Shown piece by piece: positions 8,970 through 16,669 of a stretch of DNA of 51,701 bases. Each line of letters starts with the position of its first letter. Within the stretch, counting starts at the first letter, position 1. The DNA comes from Kiritimatiellia bacterium (GTDB lineage Bacteria; Verrucomicrobiota; Kiritimatiellia; RFP12; UBA1067), in assembly GCA_017405115.1 (NCBI GenBank), contig JAFRBA010000104.1, positions 1-51,701 of the forward strand, written 5' to 3'. A program made the position numbers and the translations under genes. Below the pieces are notes generated by a model, which worked only from the letters and a program-made list of their open reading frames with translations, made no database searches and was not told where the DNA came from.

Positions 8970-10628
8970 TTAGTCCCCCAGCACCCCCTGCCTCAATGCG
9001 CCAATCGTGTTCAAGTTCCAGACGGTGTAGTTGAAGAAGATGAAACCGTCGAGCCCCGCCTTGCGCACGACCTCTATCTGCTCGGCGGCGTTGCGCACCT
9101 TGTCTACGCCCTTCGGCCAGAGAGAAAGGCCGAGCCCCGGTATGACCTTCGCCTTGCCGCCCGCGGCCTTCTGCGCCTCGACCATCGACTTCAGGAGAAG
9201 CGGCGAAACCGTGTAGTCCATCGGGCAGACGATGTCGAGCAATCCTTCGCGGCACCAGAGAGGCCAGTCCTGCCCAACGCCTTCCCGGTCGGTGTGCGGG
9301 CTGTTGAACACCGCCGCAGAGATCTTGACGCCCGGGGCCTCCCGCCGCACCCTCGCGGCGACTTCACGCACAAGCGCGGTTACGGATTCGGCACGGAAAT
9401 CCGTCCACTCCTTCGCAAACACGCCGCCCTGCAGAACATCGGCAGGCCAGGCGGACGCCTTCCGCCCTATCTTCCCCTCGAATCTGGCTCGGCATCCATT
9501 GCAGAAGCACGTCGACGTTCCGCTGTGCCTCACCCGGTCGAAGTGTATTCCGTCGACGCCCTTCTTCGCCAGCTCGACAAACGCCTCCACCTCGCGGCGA
9601 AGCACGTCGGGGTCGGACGGACAGAGTGCATTGGGGACCTCATCGCCCCTGTCGTTGACCTGGAGCTGTCCACGCCGCTTCGCCTCGGCGGCAATCGTGC
9701 CGTCCGTCCGGTTCGTTCCGCCCGTCACCCAGCACATCTTCCAGGCGTGGCACTCGACTCCATGCTTGCGGCAGGCGGCGAGGCACAGCTCCAGCTGGTC
9801 GCCTTTGCCAGCCATTTGTGGGCTCGGCGGCAGGACCGTCGACTTGTAGTAGGCACATCCCGCCCAGGCGAGGTTCACGTAGATCGCGTTGAATCCATTT
9901 ACCTTGAGAAGCCGTATCGCCTCGTCCCAGCCCTTCTCGTGCGCGCCGCCGAGTCCAAACGGGGAATGGCACCAGAACGCCCGATACTCGCCTGGCTTCG
10001 TCGGGAGCGTCTTCACCCATTCAAGAGTCTTGCGGTTGCGCTCGGCGATCTCGACCTTAGTGAGCTTCTTGGCGACTACGTCTGTGTAGGAGAGATTGGC
10101 GAATCCGATGGCAGTGTCCCTGACGCCGTTGCGCCAGCCCGAGATGCGCAGCCCGTCGATCTTGTCGAAGCCGAGGCACTTGCCCTCCTTGTTGAAGTCG
10201 TCCTTCGCGATTCTGATCCTGCACCACTCGCGTTCCCTGTCCGGCGCGAACGGCCAGGTTGCGTACCATCCGCCGCCGGAGTGCAGGTAGAAGCGCAACT
10301 GCGAGAACTGCGAAATGTCACCGCACCAGAAGTCGAACTCAATCCCGGCATGGTCGGAGAGGTCGATCTTGCAGGCGATGTCCCACGACGCACGGACAAT
10401 CGGGTTGTCCGCGAACCTGACGGGCAGCTCCACCGCTCCAGCACAGCGCCACCGGGCCGGCGCGTTGCCCTCCATCGGCACAACGTGTCCGCGCAGCGCC
10501 GCCGCGCTAGCCGTACAGCTGACCCAGCCGGGAACGACCTGCACCGTGAGGTCGTTCCCGCCCGTCGACGGCGGAGGCGTCGCGAACTCCGCCGCGGCAA
10601 ACATAGCCACCAACGCGAAGCACCACAT
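8970..10628 (-). CDS. Secreted GHL10-type (YngK/DUF187-like) glycosidase-like protein
   Basis: 552 aa from the ATG at 10628 (signal peptide MWCFALVAMFAAAEFA); GAAGG precedes it. The N-terminal 150 residues form a beta-sandwich resembling a carbohydrate-binding module (DLSDHAGIEFDFWCGD). The rest is a TIM barrel of the glycosyl-hydrolase-like 10 type: GFNAIYVNLAW, HAWKMCWVTGG, GVDGIHFDRVRHS, ISAAVFNSP, DIVCPMDYT and GLDGFIFFNY. Asp in HFDRVR and MDY are the conserved acidic residues. Role in the pathway unknown, probably an exo-acting or de-branching hydrolase. The 27 nt between it and the upstream gene consist of AAAGTTGAAAAGTTGAAAGG-type repeats. Confidence 0.75.
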   Translation of the reverse strand: MWCFALVAMFAAAEFATPPPSTGGNDLTVQVVPGWVSCTASAAALRGHVVPMEGNAPARWRCAGAVELPVRFADNPIVRASWDIACKIDLSDHAGIEFDFWCGDISQFSQLRFYLHSGGGWYATWPFAPDREREWCRIRIAKDDFNKEGKCLGFDKIDGLRISGWRNGVRDTAIGFANLSYTDVVAKKLTKVEIAERNRKTLEWVKTLPTKPGEYRAFWCHSPFGLGGAHEKGWDEAIRLLKVNGFNAIYVNLAWAGCAYYKSTVLPPSPQMAGKGDQLELCLAACRKHGVECHAWKMCWVTGGTNRTDGTIAAEAKRRGQLQVNDRGDEVPNALCPSDPDVLRREVEAFVELAKKGVDGIHFDRVRHSGTSTCFCNGCRARFEGKIGRKASAWPADVLQGGVFAKEWTDFRAESVTALVREVAARVRREAPGVKISAAVFNSPHTDREGVGQDWPLWCREGLLDIVCPMDYTVSPLLLKSMVEAQKAAGGKAKVIPGLGLSLWPKGVDKVRNAAEQIEVVRKAGLDGFIFFNYTVWNLNTIGALRQGVLGD

Positions 10629-10655
10629 AACCTTCAACCTTTCAACTTTTCAACT

Positions 10656-13253
10656 TTACTCCACCGGGGCGATCGGGCAGACCACGCGCACAGTGCAGCC
10701 ACCTTCCCAGTAAATGTCGTCGCAGTAGCCTTTCGCGAAATGGTAGCCGCTTCGCGCCTTGTGGAGTTTGTCGGGCGTGGTATAGGATATGCTCCCGCCC
10801 TTCAGGACGATAAGATCGTTCCAAGCCTTGTCAGTCGCACCGACAGGATCTACGACGGGCGTAGTCTGCGCGGCGGCGAATTCGCTTTCTGAAAGGCCGT
10901 ACAGGTCGTCGTAGAAGTCGAGGCACCACTCCCAGAGGTTGCCGTGCATATCGTAGAGTCCAAAGCCATTTGGCTTCTTAAGCCCCACAGGCATGACCGT
11001 CTCGCCCGCGTCGGTGTTGCCCCCGACCCATCCATAGTCCGTCACGTTCGCAAGCGTGTTGCCGTTGTTCACCGCGCCGATCTCGTTGCCGTCGCAGAAG
11101 GCGCTCCCCGTCGCCGCGCGGCAGGCAAACTCCCACTGCGCCTCCGTGGGGAGGTCGAACTGGTAGCCGCCGGAGCGCGTCCGCAACAGCCCGAGGAACC
11201 CCGCCGAGTACACCGTGTGACCATCCGCAGGCCAGACGCCATAATTCCTGTTTCTGACCGTGTAGTGCTTCAACGACGCCGGCTTGGTGAGGCTCTCCGC
11301 ATCGGTCGGCGCGGTTCCGCTGACGAGTTGAAGCTGACGTTCGGTAATCGGGAACACACCTATGAAGTAGTCGGCGCTCAACTTGACGAGGTGTCTGAGT
11401 TCCGTTGCCGCTATGTTGCTGGCAACCCCTTCCACGCTCTTGCCCGCCGCGTTCGTCGCAACGCCCATCCACCACACGACGTCCTTCGCCGGAACGCGCC
11501 GCATCAGCAGCCAGTCCGTCTTGAACAGTTCGTTCGTCGCGCCGCCGGGAACCTCGCCATCGGAATAATAAACGACATTCATCATCTCGGCATTGGACAA
11601 ATCGAGCGCCATGTACGCGGGCGGATCGGCCTTCGACCACTTCTCGAGCTTGAGCGTGACGCGCCCGGACGCCAGGTCCAGCCCTTCAAGCGAGCGGTCG
11701 GGATACCACGAAATGATCTTGTCCGTTCCGGCGGTGACAAATCTGTTCACGTCACCTCCGACGCAGCTCGCCGCGCCGTCGACCACGGTGCCGTCAACGA
11801 GCACCTTCAGCGTCACGATCGCGTCTGCGTCAAGATCGTACTTGAACTTCACGACACGGGAACCGGCGGACTGCGACGGCGTCGTCGTCGCCTCGGAGTT
11901 GAGAGGAGCCCATGCCCCTACCGGGGCTACAAGGCGGAAACCGTACTCCAGACTCTGCGAGGTGGGGCTGACGTAATGTCCGCCACGATAGGCACTGCGG
12001 TGCTTGGCTATGTTGGCCTGATAGATATTCTCCCAATCGGCCGAATTGCTCATCGAATAGCTCGAGCCGCGCGCAAACACCTTGGATGTGCCGCCGGAAC
12101 TGGTCGGCTCGCCGCCGACCGGATCGACAAGATCGTAGTCCGTCGAATCGGTAGTGTCGATGCATCGGAAGTCAATGCACAGCTCCGACACGTTGCCGAT
12201 GGTGTCGTACAGCCCGAAACCGTTCGGTTCGAATGAGCCGACGGCGGTGAATCCGACGACCGTTCCCTCCTCGTTTGTCGAATTGCCGCGCCAGCGTGCG
12301 ATGCGCGAGAGTTCGGCGGCGGTGAGCAACCCCGAGGAGTTGCCGTTCGACCCGGTGTTGTACGCCGTCGTCGTGCCACCGCGGCAGGCATATTCCCACT
12401 GCGCTTCGGTGGGAAGGTCAAGCGTAATACCCGTCAAGGTGCGGGCCTTGCCTATGTCGCCGGTAGCCAGGACATAGTGGTTTTTGTTCGGCCACTTGTC
12501 GGCAACAATCCATGCTGAAGAATCCGTGCCGCGGAGCTGGTTGTAAGTGCGGTAGGACATCGGGTACGAATCGCCGGCTGGCGTGACGGCCGCCGGGAGG
12601 GACGAGCCCGTCATGCGCTTCCACTGTCCCTGCGTCGTCTCGAAGACGCCGACGTAGTAGTCCTGCGAGAATATGACGTTGTGCTGGTCTTCCCACTTTC
12701 TCGCGGCTCCGGCGCGGCTCTTTTCCGTCGTTGGCGAACCCATCGTCCACTGCCTGTTCGCGCAGTGGATACGCTTCATGAGGAAGTGCGTGGTCTTGTA
12801 GATGTCGTTTGTGACGGCGTACGGTAGATCCTCCTCCGAAACGTAGTAGGTGATATTGCTTGCCGATGTGAGGTCTATGTCCATGAAATCGGGCGTGTTG
12901 TCGGGCGACCATGCCGTCACGACGGCGGTGACGGAATTGGTGGGGAGCCGCCTCGGCGCGTCGACCCACGTCTCGGAAGGATCCCACGTCAACACGTAGT
13001 CGCCCGCCGGGTTGACCTTGCCGGGCGCGAAGCCGGCGATTCCTTCGCGGAAGTTGCGCCATCCTATGGAGACGCCGTTAGTCTGCACGTCGAGCGTGAC
13101 GACTGCGGACTCTCCCAGGGTGAAGCTGACCGTGGCCACGTGCGTGGCGGAATCCTGCATAAACGCAAGCTCCGTGACGGTCGGCGACGACGACGCCCGA
13201 ATGGCGAATGACGCCGCGAAAATGGCGAACGCTGTCCTTGAAGAACGCATCAT
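10656..13253 (-). CDS. Secreted protein with two tandem SUMF1/FGE-fold domains
   Basis: 865 aa, signal peptide MMRSSRTAFAIFAASFA, GGAGG 12 nt before the start. Architecture: Ig/FlgD-like beta domain (about 25-150), SUMF1 domain 1 (about 160-450), second beta domain (about 455-560), SUMF1 domain 2 (about 570-865). SUMF1 marks appear twice: LPTEAQWEYACRGG / LPTEAQWEFACRAA, NGFGLYDTIGNVSELC / NGFGLYDMHGNLWEWC, and RGSS / KGGS. The redox cysteines that formylglycine-generating enzymes carry after the RGGS motif are missing in both, so I do not expect sulfatase activation; the fold is more likely used for binding or surface display. The gene lies within the glycosidase run, 16 nt after a small secreted gene. 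Confidence 0.82.
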   Translation of the reverse strand: MMRSSRTAFAIFAASFAIRASSSPTVTELAFMQDSATHVATVSFTLGESAVVTLDVQTNGVSIGWRNFREGIAGFAPGKVNPAGDYVLTWDPSETWVDAPRRLPTNSVTAVVTAWSPDNTPDFMDIDLTSASNITYYVSEEDLPYAVTNDIYKTTHFLMKRIHCANRQWTMGSPTTEKSRAGAARKWEDQHNVIFSQDYYVGVFETTQGQWKRMTGSSLPAAVTPAGDSYPMSYRTYNQLRGTDSSAWIVADKWPNKNHYVLATGDIGKARTLTGITLDLPTEAQWEYACRGGTTTAYNTGSNGNSSGLLTAAELSRIARWRGNSTNEEGTVVGFTAVGSFEPNGFGLYDTIGNVSELCIDFRCIDTTDSTDYDLVDPVGGEPTSSGGTSKVFARGSSYSMSNSADWENIYQANIAKHRSAYRGGHYVSPTSQSLEYGFRLVAPVGAWAPLNSEATTTPSQSAGSRVVKFKYDLDADAIVTLKVLVDGTVVDGAASCVGGDVNRFVTAGTDKIISWYPDRSLEGLDLASGRVTLKLEKWSKADPPAYMALDLSNAEMMNVVYYSDGEVPGGATNELFKTDWLLMRRVPAKDVVWWMGVATNAAGKSVEGVASNIAATELRHLVKLSADYFIGVFPITERQLQLVSGTAPTDAESLTKPASLKHYTVRNRNYGVWPADGHTVYSAGFLGLLRTRSGGYQFDLPTEAQWEFACRAATGSAFCDGNEIGAVNNGNTLANVTDYGWVGGNTDAGETVMPVGLKKPNGFGLYDMHGNLWEWCLDFYDDLYGLSESEFAAAQTTPVVDPVGATDKAWNDLIVLKGGSISYTTPDKLHKARSGYHFAKGYCDDIYWEGGCTVRVVCPIAPVE

Positions 13254-13269
13254 GGCGATTGCCTCCGAT

Positions 13270-13530
13270 TCACCTGAAGGTTATGACAAGTCCGCGCGGC
13301 TTGCCGGGCCTGAACTTCTCGATGGTGCAGCACGCCAGCATGCGCCAGAACGAGTCAAGCCCGCCGACCATCGCCACTTCGCTGCTTCCAGTCGGCGTTC
13401 TGTCGAGCGCACCCGAGACGATGCACGTGTTTGCAGGCAGCGACCCGGCCGCCAAACCGGGTGCCGATGCCAGCACCGTCGCGAACAGAAGCGCCGTTAG
13501 TCTTCTTGTCGTTTTTATCAGCCTATGCAT
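13270..13530 (-). CDS. Small secreted protein with C-terminal tail motif
   Basis: 86 aa; the ATG at 13530 has AAGGAG 9 nt upstream and overlaps the end of the MurQ-like gene by 8 nt, which supports real, coupled translation. A signal peptide (LTALLFATVLASAPGLAAG) is followed by about 45 residues with no recognised domain (one CC pair) and the tail KFRPGKPRGLVITFR. The G-hydrophobic-K/R ending recurs in the proteins ending at 22405 and 36134. It may be a small secreted factor, or a deletion product retaining only the two ends of a larger secreted protein. No function assigned. Confidence 0.6.
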   Translation of the reverse strand: MHRLIKTTRRLTALLFATVLASAPGLAAGSLPANTCIVSGALDRTPTGSSEVAMVGGLDSFWRMLACCTIEKFRPGKPRGLVITFR

Positions 13531-15346
13531 TTTCAGCACTCCTTGCTTTGTCTTTTAACTGTGCCAGCGCGACCTGCACCGGAGATGGCTCTTCGCTCTT
13601 CGACCAGTCCTGCGAGGCGACCCACTCCTGCGCGGCGAAGATGCGCCGGGCGGCCTCTTCGTAGTCGATGCGTCCAAGCTCCATCAGGAGGCGGATGCAG
13701 CGGTCGATCAGCTTCTTGTTGCTCATCGACACCCAGCTCATCCAGTTGCCCGCAACGCGCCCCATCGCCGCCATCGTACCAGTCGAAAGGCAGTTGAACG
13801 CGAGCTTCACCGCAAGGTGCTTCCATATCTCAAGCGGCGAGTCGGCGATGGGGAAGTCGATGTGAATGGAGGGGACGGTCGCGACGGGGCGCGACCCTCC
13901 CGAGCCGATGTGGAAATGCACCTTCTCAGGCCAAGCGGCGGCAAGCTTGTCGGCAGCTGCCATGAAATCCGTAGGACAGTCGCCGACGGTGAGAGTCACC
14001 GCCGCCGCGCGGGCGTAGCCCTCGATGCGCTCGGGAGCCGGCTCGTTGCCGATCATGTACGTGATGAGGTCGGAGTACTTTATGAGCGGCGGATTGTCGA
14101 CGAACGACTGCGGCATGCCGAGCGAGCGGGCGTCGTCGGACGTGAACTCGAGGCACCTCGGCGCCCTGCGCATCATCTCGTGCCAGCACCTCTCGGTCGG
14201 GTGCAGCGGGTTCTTCACGAACGCCCAGCTCTGGGCGAGGTCCCTTTCCCTGCTCGACCTGAGCGGCGGGATCATGAACGTCGGCGCGCGCTCGGTGTTG
14301 TCGGTGAAGAGGTCGAGCATGCACTTGTCAGCGAGATATGTGATGCGCCCGCCCTTCTCGTAGACGCCCTTCTCGAACTCTATCGCCTTGACGAGCCCGG
14401 CGCGGCCCTCGGGCGACTCAAGCCCGGCGAGAAGCCCCTCGAACGCAAGCGTGTAGTCCGAAGCCGTCTCCTTCGCGAAGCGCGGCAGGACGCGGCAAAG
14501 CGCCGCCTCGAGCGCACACGAGCAAAGCAGCTGCTCGGAGCTCGTCGCCTGCATGCGCGTCGAGCCGGCGACCGACATGGCCCCGCAGTAGATGTCAAGC
14601 ACGGTCACCTTCGGGTTGTCGATCGCCTCGCGGCAGCGGTCGAGGTGCCCTCGCAGCAGGTCCGCCGGGTTGTTGAACACGAGGAAGCACCTCGCGCCGT
14701 GCTCGGCGGCGTACTTGAGCGTGCCGAGAACGGACGACGTCTCGCCGCCCTCGGTTATCGCGACGAACGTGTCGCCCTCGCCGACATTGAGCGCCTCGGC
14801 CTGGCGGCGCCCGCCCTCGGCGTAGTCCTCGAAGAACTCTACGGACCTGATGAGCGCGAAGTCGCCGCCCGTCATTATCGACGCGGATCGGTCGGCCAGC
14901 TTGAGTTCGTCCGCCGTAAGCTCGCCATGGCGGCGGTGGAAAAAGTCTCGCCACATCGACTCAAGAAGAATGGAGAGACGTCCAGTAGCGCCGCAGCCGG
15001 AGAAGATTATGCGGGGTGGGTGGAAAGGTGAAATAGTGGAATGGTGGAATGGTGGAATGGTAGGGGATGTGGGAGCAGGAGCAGTTAGAGTGGCGACCAT
15101 TGAGTCGACGAGGGAGCGGAACTCTGGAGATGCGAACACATGGCGCATGACGATCGGTATCTGCCTGTCGCCGCGCTGGAGGCACTGAACGCCCGCAAGC
15201 GTGGAGCGCCTGAAGTCCTCCTCCAGCGTCGCCGTTATTGGATTCGACTGCTCGGTCGGCAGGAACCCGAGATGAAACTGCTTTTCGTTGTCGATGAAGT
15301 CCCGCGCCTTCGACTTTGCGCTCTCGCTGACTGCTATGTTTCCCAT
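13523..15346 (-). CDS. MurQ/glucokinase-regulatory-protein-like double SIS-domain protein
   Basis: 607 aa cytoplasmic protein, twice the length of bacterial MurQ (about 300). LPTEQSNPIT near residue 30 matches the TEQRNP motif of N-acetylmuramate-6-phosphate etherase; RIIFSGCGATGRLSILLE is the first SIS phosphosugar-binding loop and TGGDFALIRSVEFFEDYAEGG corresponds to the MurQ active-site segment. A second SIS-like half follows (about 330-600). The two-SIS layout resembles glucokinase regulatory protein, so it may act as an etherase or a phosphosugar sensor. A 24-residue linker rich in Pro/His/Ser, encoded by an 8-bp tandem repeat, is inserted just before the first SIS strand. First gene of the run to 3184, divergent from the XylR-like gene; its ATG has no Shine-Dalgarno and a -10-like box 9 nt upstream. 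Confidence 0.78.
   Translation of the reverse strand: MGNIAVSESAKSKARDFIDNEKQFHLGFLPTEQSNPITATLEEDFRRSTLAGVQCLQRGDRQIPIVMRHVFASPEFRSLVDSMVATLTAPAPTSPTIPPFHHSTISPFHPPRIIFSGCGATGRLSILLESMWRDFFHRRHGELTADELKLADRSASIMTGGDFALIRSVEFFEDYAEGGRRQAEALNVGEGDTFVAITEGGETSSVLGTLKYAAEHGARCFLVFNNPADLLRGHLDRCREAIDNPKVTVLDIYCGAMSVAGSTRMQATSSEQLLCSCALEAALCRVLPRFAKETASDYTLAFEGLLAGLESPEGRAGLVKAIEFEKGVYEKGGRITYLADKCMLDLFTDNTERAPTFMIPPLRSSRERDLAQSWAFVKNPLHPTERCWHEMMRRAPRCLEFTSDDARSLGMPQSFVDNPPLIKYSDLITYMIGNEPAPERIEGYARAAAVTLTVGDCPTDFMAAADKLAAAWPEKVHFHIGSGGSRPVATVPSIHIDFPIADSPLEIWKHLAVKLAFNCLSTGTMAAMGRVAGNWMSWVSMSNKKLIDRCIRLLMELGRIDYEEAARRIFAAQEWVASQDWSKSEEPSPVQVALAQLKDKARSAENA
15036..15060. repeat. 8-bp tandem repeat inside the MurQ-like gene
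   Basis: Three copies of GTGGAATG plus one base, within a purine-skewed stretch 15018-15066. On the minus strand it encodes the PPFHHSTISPFHPP-type linker. The unit is not a multiple of three, so change in copy number would break the frame. Confidence 0.8.
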
Positions 15347-15355
15347 GGTGATTGT

Positions 15356-15361
15356 ATTCTA
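15356..15361 (-). promoter_or_regulatory. -10-like box of the MurQ-like operon, leaderless spacing
   Basis: TAGAAT on the minus strand, 9 nt before the ATG at 15346. No Shine-Dalgarno lies between them. The 90-nt divergent interval to the XylR-like gene holds both promoters. Confidence 0.45.
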
Positions 15362-15397
15362 CTAAAATATGGCGTACATTTTGACCAAAAATTTCGT

Positions 15398-15427
15398 TTG
15401 TATCAACCAACGAGAATCTGGTACAAT
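15398..15427 (+). promoter_or_regulatory. Promoter of the XylR-like regulator, leaderless spacing
   Basis: TTGTAT (15398-15403), 18-nt spacer, TACAAT (15422-15427), then 9 nt to the ATG at 15437 with no Shine-Dalgarno. An imperfect palindrome CTGGT-N6-ACCAG (15418-15433) covers the -10 box and is a candidate autoregulatory operator. Confidence 0.6.
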
Positions 15428-15436
15428 AACCAGTCG

Positions 15437-16651
15437 ATGAACCCAATAAGGACATTCCGCGTGATGGTCGCGCTGTCGCTTGCAACTGCGGCGGGCCGCA
15501 AGAAGCTCAACGGCATACACCGATTCCTGAGCGAAGGCTACGACTGGGACATGGAACTGCTCCGCAGCGAGGGAGACTTGACGGCTGACGCGGTATCCGC
15601 TGCCGGCCGATCGCGTTTCGACGGAATGCTCGTCGGGTTCGCGGGAAAGTGCAAGCTCAGGACGCTTCACGCCGACAAGGGAATTCCCACAGTGTTCATC
15701 GATCGTGCCGACGCGAACACGCTCAAAAGCCTTCCCCTTTCCATGTTCGTAAACGACAACGTCAGGGACATCGCGCAGACCGCCGCGAAGCATCTGCTGT
15801 CATGCCCTGGAGTCCGCTCGTTCGGCTTTGTCCCCTCCCGCGCGCCAACCCGCTGGTCCCACGACCGCCAGGTGGCCTTCGCGGCGGCGCTACATCCGAG
15901 TGGTAGGACGGTTTCGCCGAAACCGCCGCTCTGCGCGTACGAAGGGCCCGGCGATTCGCGGGAGGCGCTCGGCCGATGGCTTCTTGGGCTGGAAAAGCCG
16001 TCGGCCGTGCTTGCAGCGTACGACGACCGGGCGCGCGACGTCCTGGAGACTTGCCGAGCAAACGGCATGGACGTTCCCGGGCAGGTGTCGGTGCTTGGCA
16101 TAGGAAACGACGAGCCGATATGCGAGATGTCGATGCCCGCTCTCTCCAGCGTGGCGGTCGACTTCGAACGCGAAGGATACGTCGCCGCGCGCGAGCTCCA
16201 GGCGATGATGCTCAGACAACGCGCTCCGGCGAAGAGGGAGATCCTGTGCGGGGCGAAGGAGGTCGCCGTCCGCGCCTCCACGTCCGCCATGATGACCCCC
16301 GCCGCGCTGGTGCAGAGGGCAAGGGGCATCATCGACCGGCATGCGCTGGAGGGCATAACGGCGGCGGACGTCGTCGCCCGGCTGCACGTCTCGCGAAGCC
16401 TTGCCGACCTGCGATTCCGCGAAGTGACGGGAACATCCATCCTGGAGGCGATACTGAACCGCCGGCTCGCCGAAGTCAAGCGGATGCTCGGCGGCACGGA
16501 CATGAGGATATCCGAAATCGCCGTCCGATGCGGCTATCGGGACGCCAACTACCTCAAGAACCTCTTCCGAAAGCGCTTCGGCCTTTCGATGCGCGAATTC
16601 AGGGCGCGGATGCGACAACTCCACAACAAGCCGGCATCAGCTGTTTTCTGA
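15437..16651 (+). CDS. XylR-type transcription regulator (LacI/PBP sensor + AraC HTH)
   Basis: 404 aa. The N-terminal 280 residues are a periplasmic-binding-protein/LacI-like sugar sensor (FDGMLVGFAG, IPTVFIDRA, VFVNDN-like block, VSVLGIGNDEPICE, LSSVAVDFEREG), and the C-terminal 100 an AraC-type double helix-turn-helix (ITAADVVARLHVSRSLADLRFREVTG, then MRISEIAVRCGYRDANYLKNLFRKRFG). This is the XylR layout. ATG 15437 is preferred over longer in-frame starts because a promoter ends 9 nt before it. It lies divergent to the MurQ-GH5-GH28 run and convergent (18 nt) with a CE15 esterase, so it probably controls one or both in response to a released sugar. A family 2 palindrome is inserted in frame (residues about 156-164), in a surface region of the sensor domain. 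Confidence 0.87.
   Translation: MNPIRTFRVMVALSLATAAGRKKLNGIHRFLSEGYDWDMELLRSEGDLTADAVSAAGRSRFDGMLVGFAGKCKLRTLHADKGIPTVFIDRADANTLKSLPLSMFVNDNVRDIAQTAAKHLLSCPGVRSFGFVPSRAPTRWSHDRQVAFAAALHPSGRTVSPKPPLCAYEGPGDSREALGRWLLGLEKPSAVLAAYDDRARDVLETCRANGMDVPGQVSVLGIGNDEPICEMSMPALSSVAVDFEREGYVAARELQAMMLRQRAPAKREILCGAKEVAVRASTSAMMTPAALVQRARGIIDRHALEGITAADVVARLHVSRSLADLRFREVTGTSILEAILNRRLAEVKRMLGGTDMRISEIAVRCGYRDANYLKNLFRKRFGLSMREFRARMRQLHNKPASAVF
15902..15927. repeat. REP-like palindrome, family 2, inside the XylR-like gene
   Basis: GGTAG followed by CGGTTTCG-C-CGAAACCG, the same design as 1181-1201 and 1828-1849 in inverse orientation. It encodes the segment GRTVSPKPP of the regulator. Confidence 0.75.
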
Positions 16652-16669
16652 TCTGCACATGCCTGTCTT

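Noticed and set aside
9294..10892. 532-codon open frame on the plus strand opposite the GHL10 gene
   Set aside because: Arg/Pro/Val-rich shadow of a well-supported minus-strand gene with signal peptide and family motifs; no ribosome binding site or own homology. The same holds for long plus-strand frames at 3523-4986, 5079-6623, 22084-23835, 26423-28003 and 28497-31112.
10656..13253. Sulfatase-maturing formylglycine-generating enzyme
   Set aside because: Fold motifs match but the active-site cysteines are missing and no sulfatase is nearby.
15140..15436. N-terminal extension of the XylR-like gene
   Set aside because: The longer frame crosses the promoter at 15398-15427 and the start of the divergent MurQ-like gene; family similarity begins at ATG 15437.
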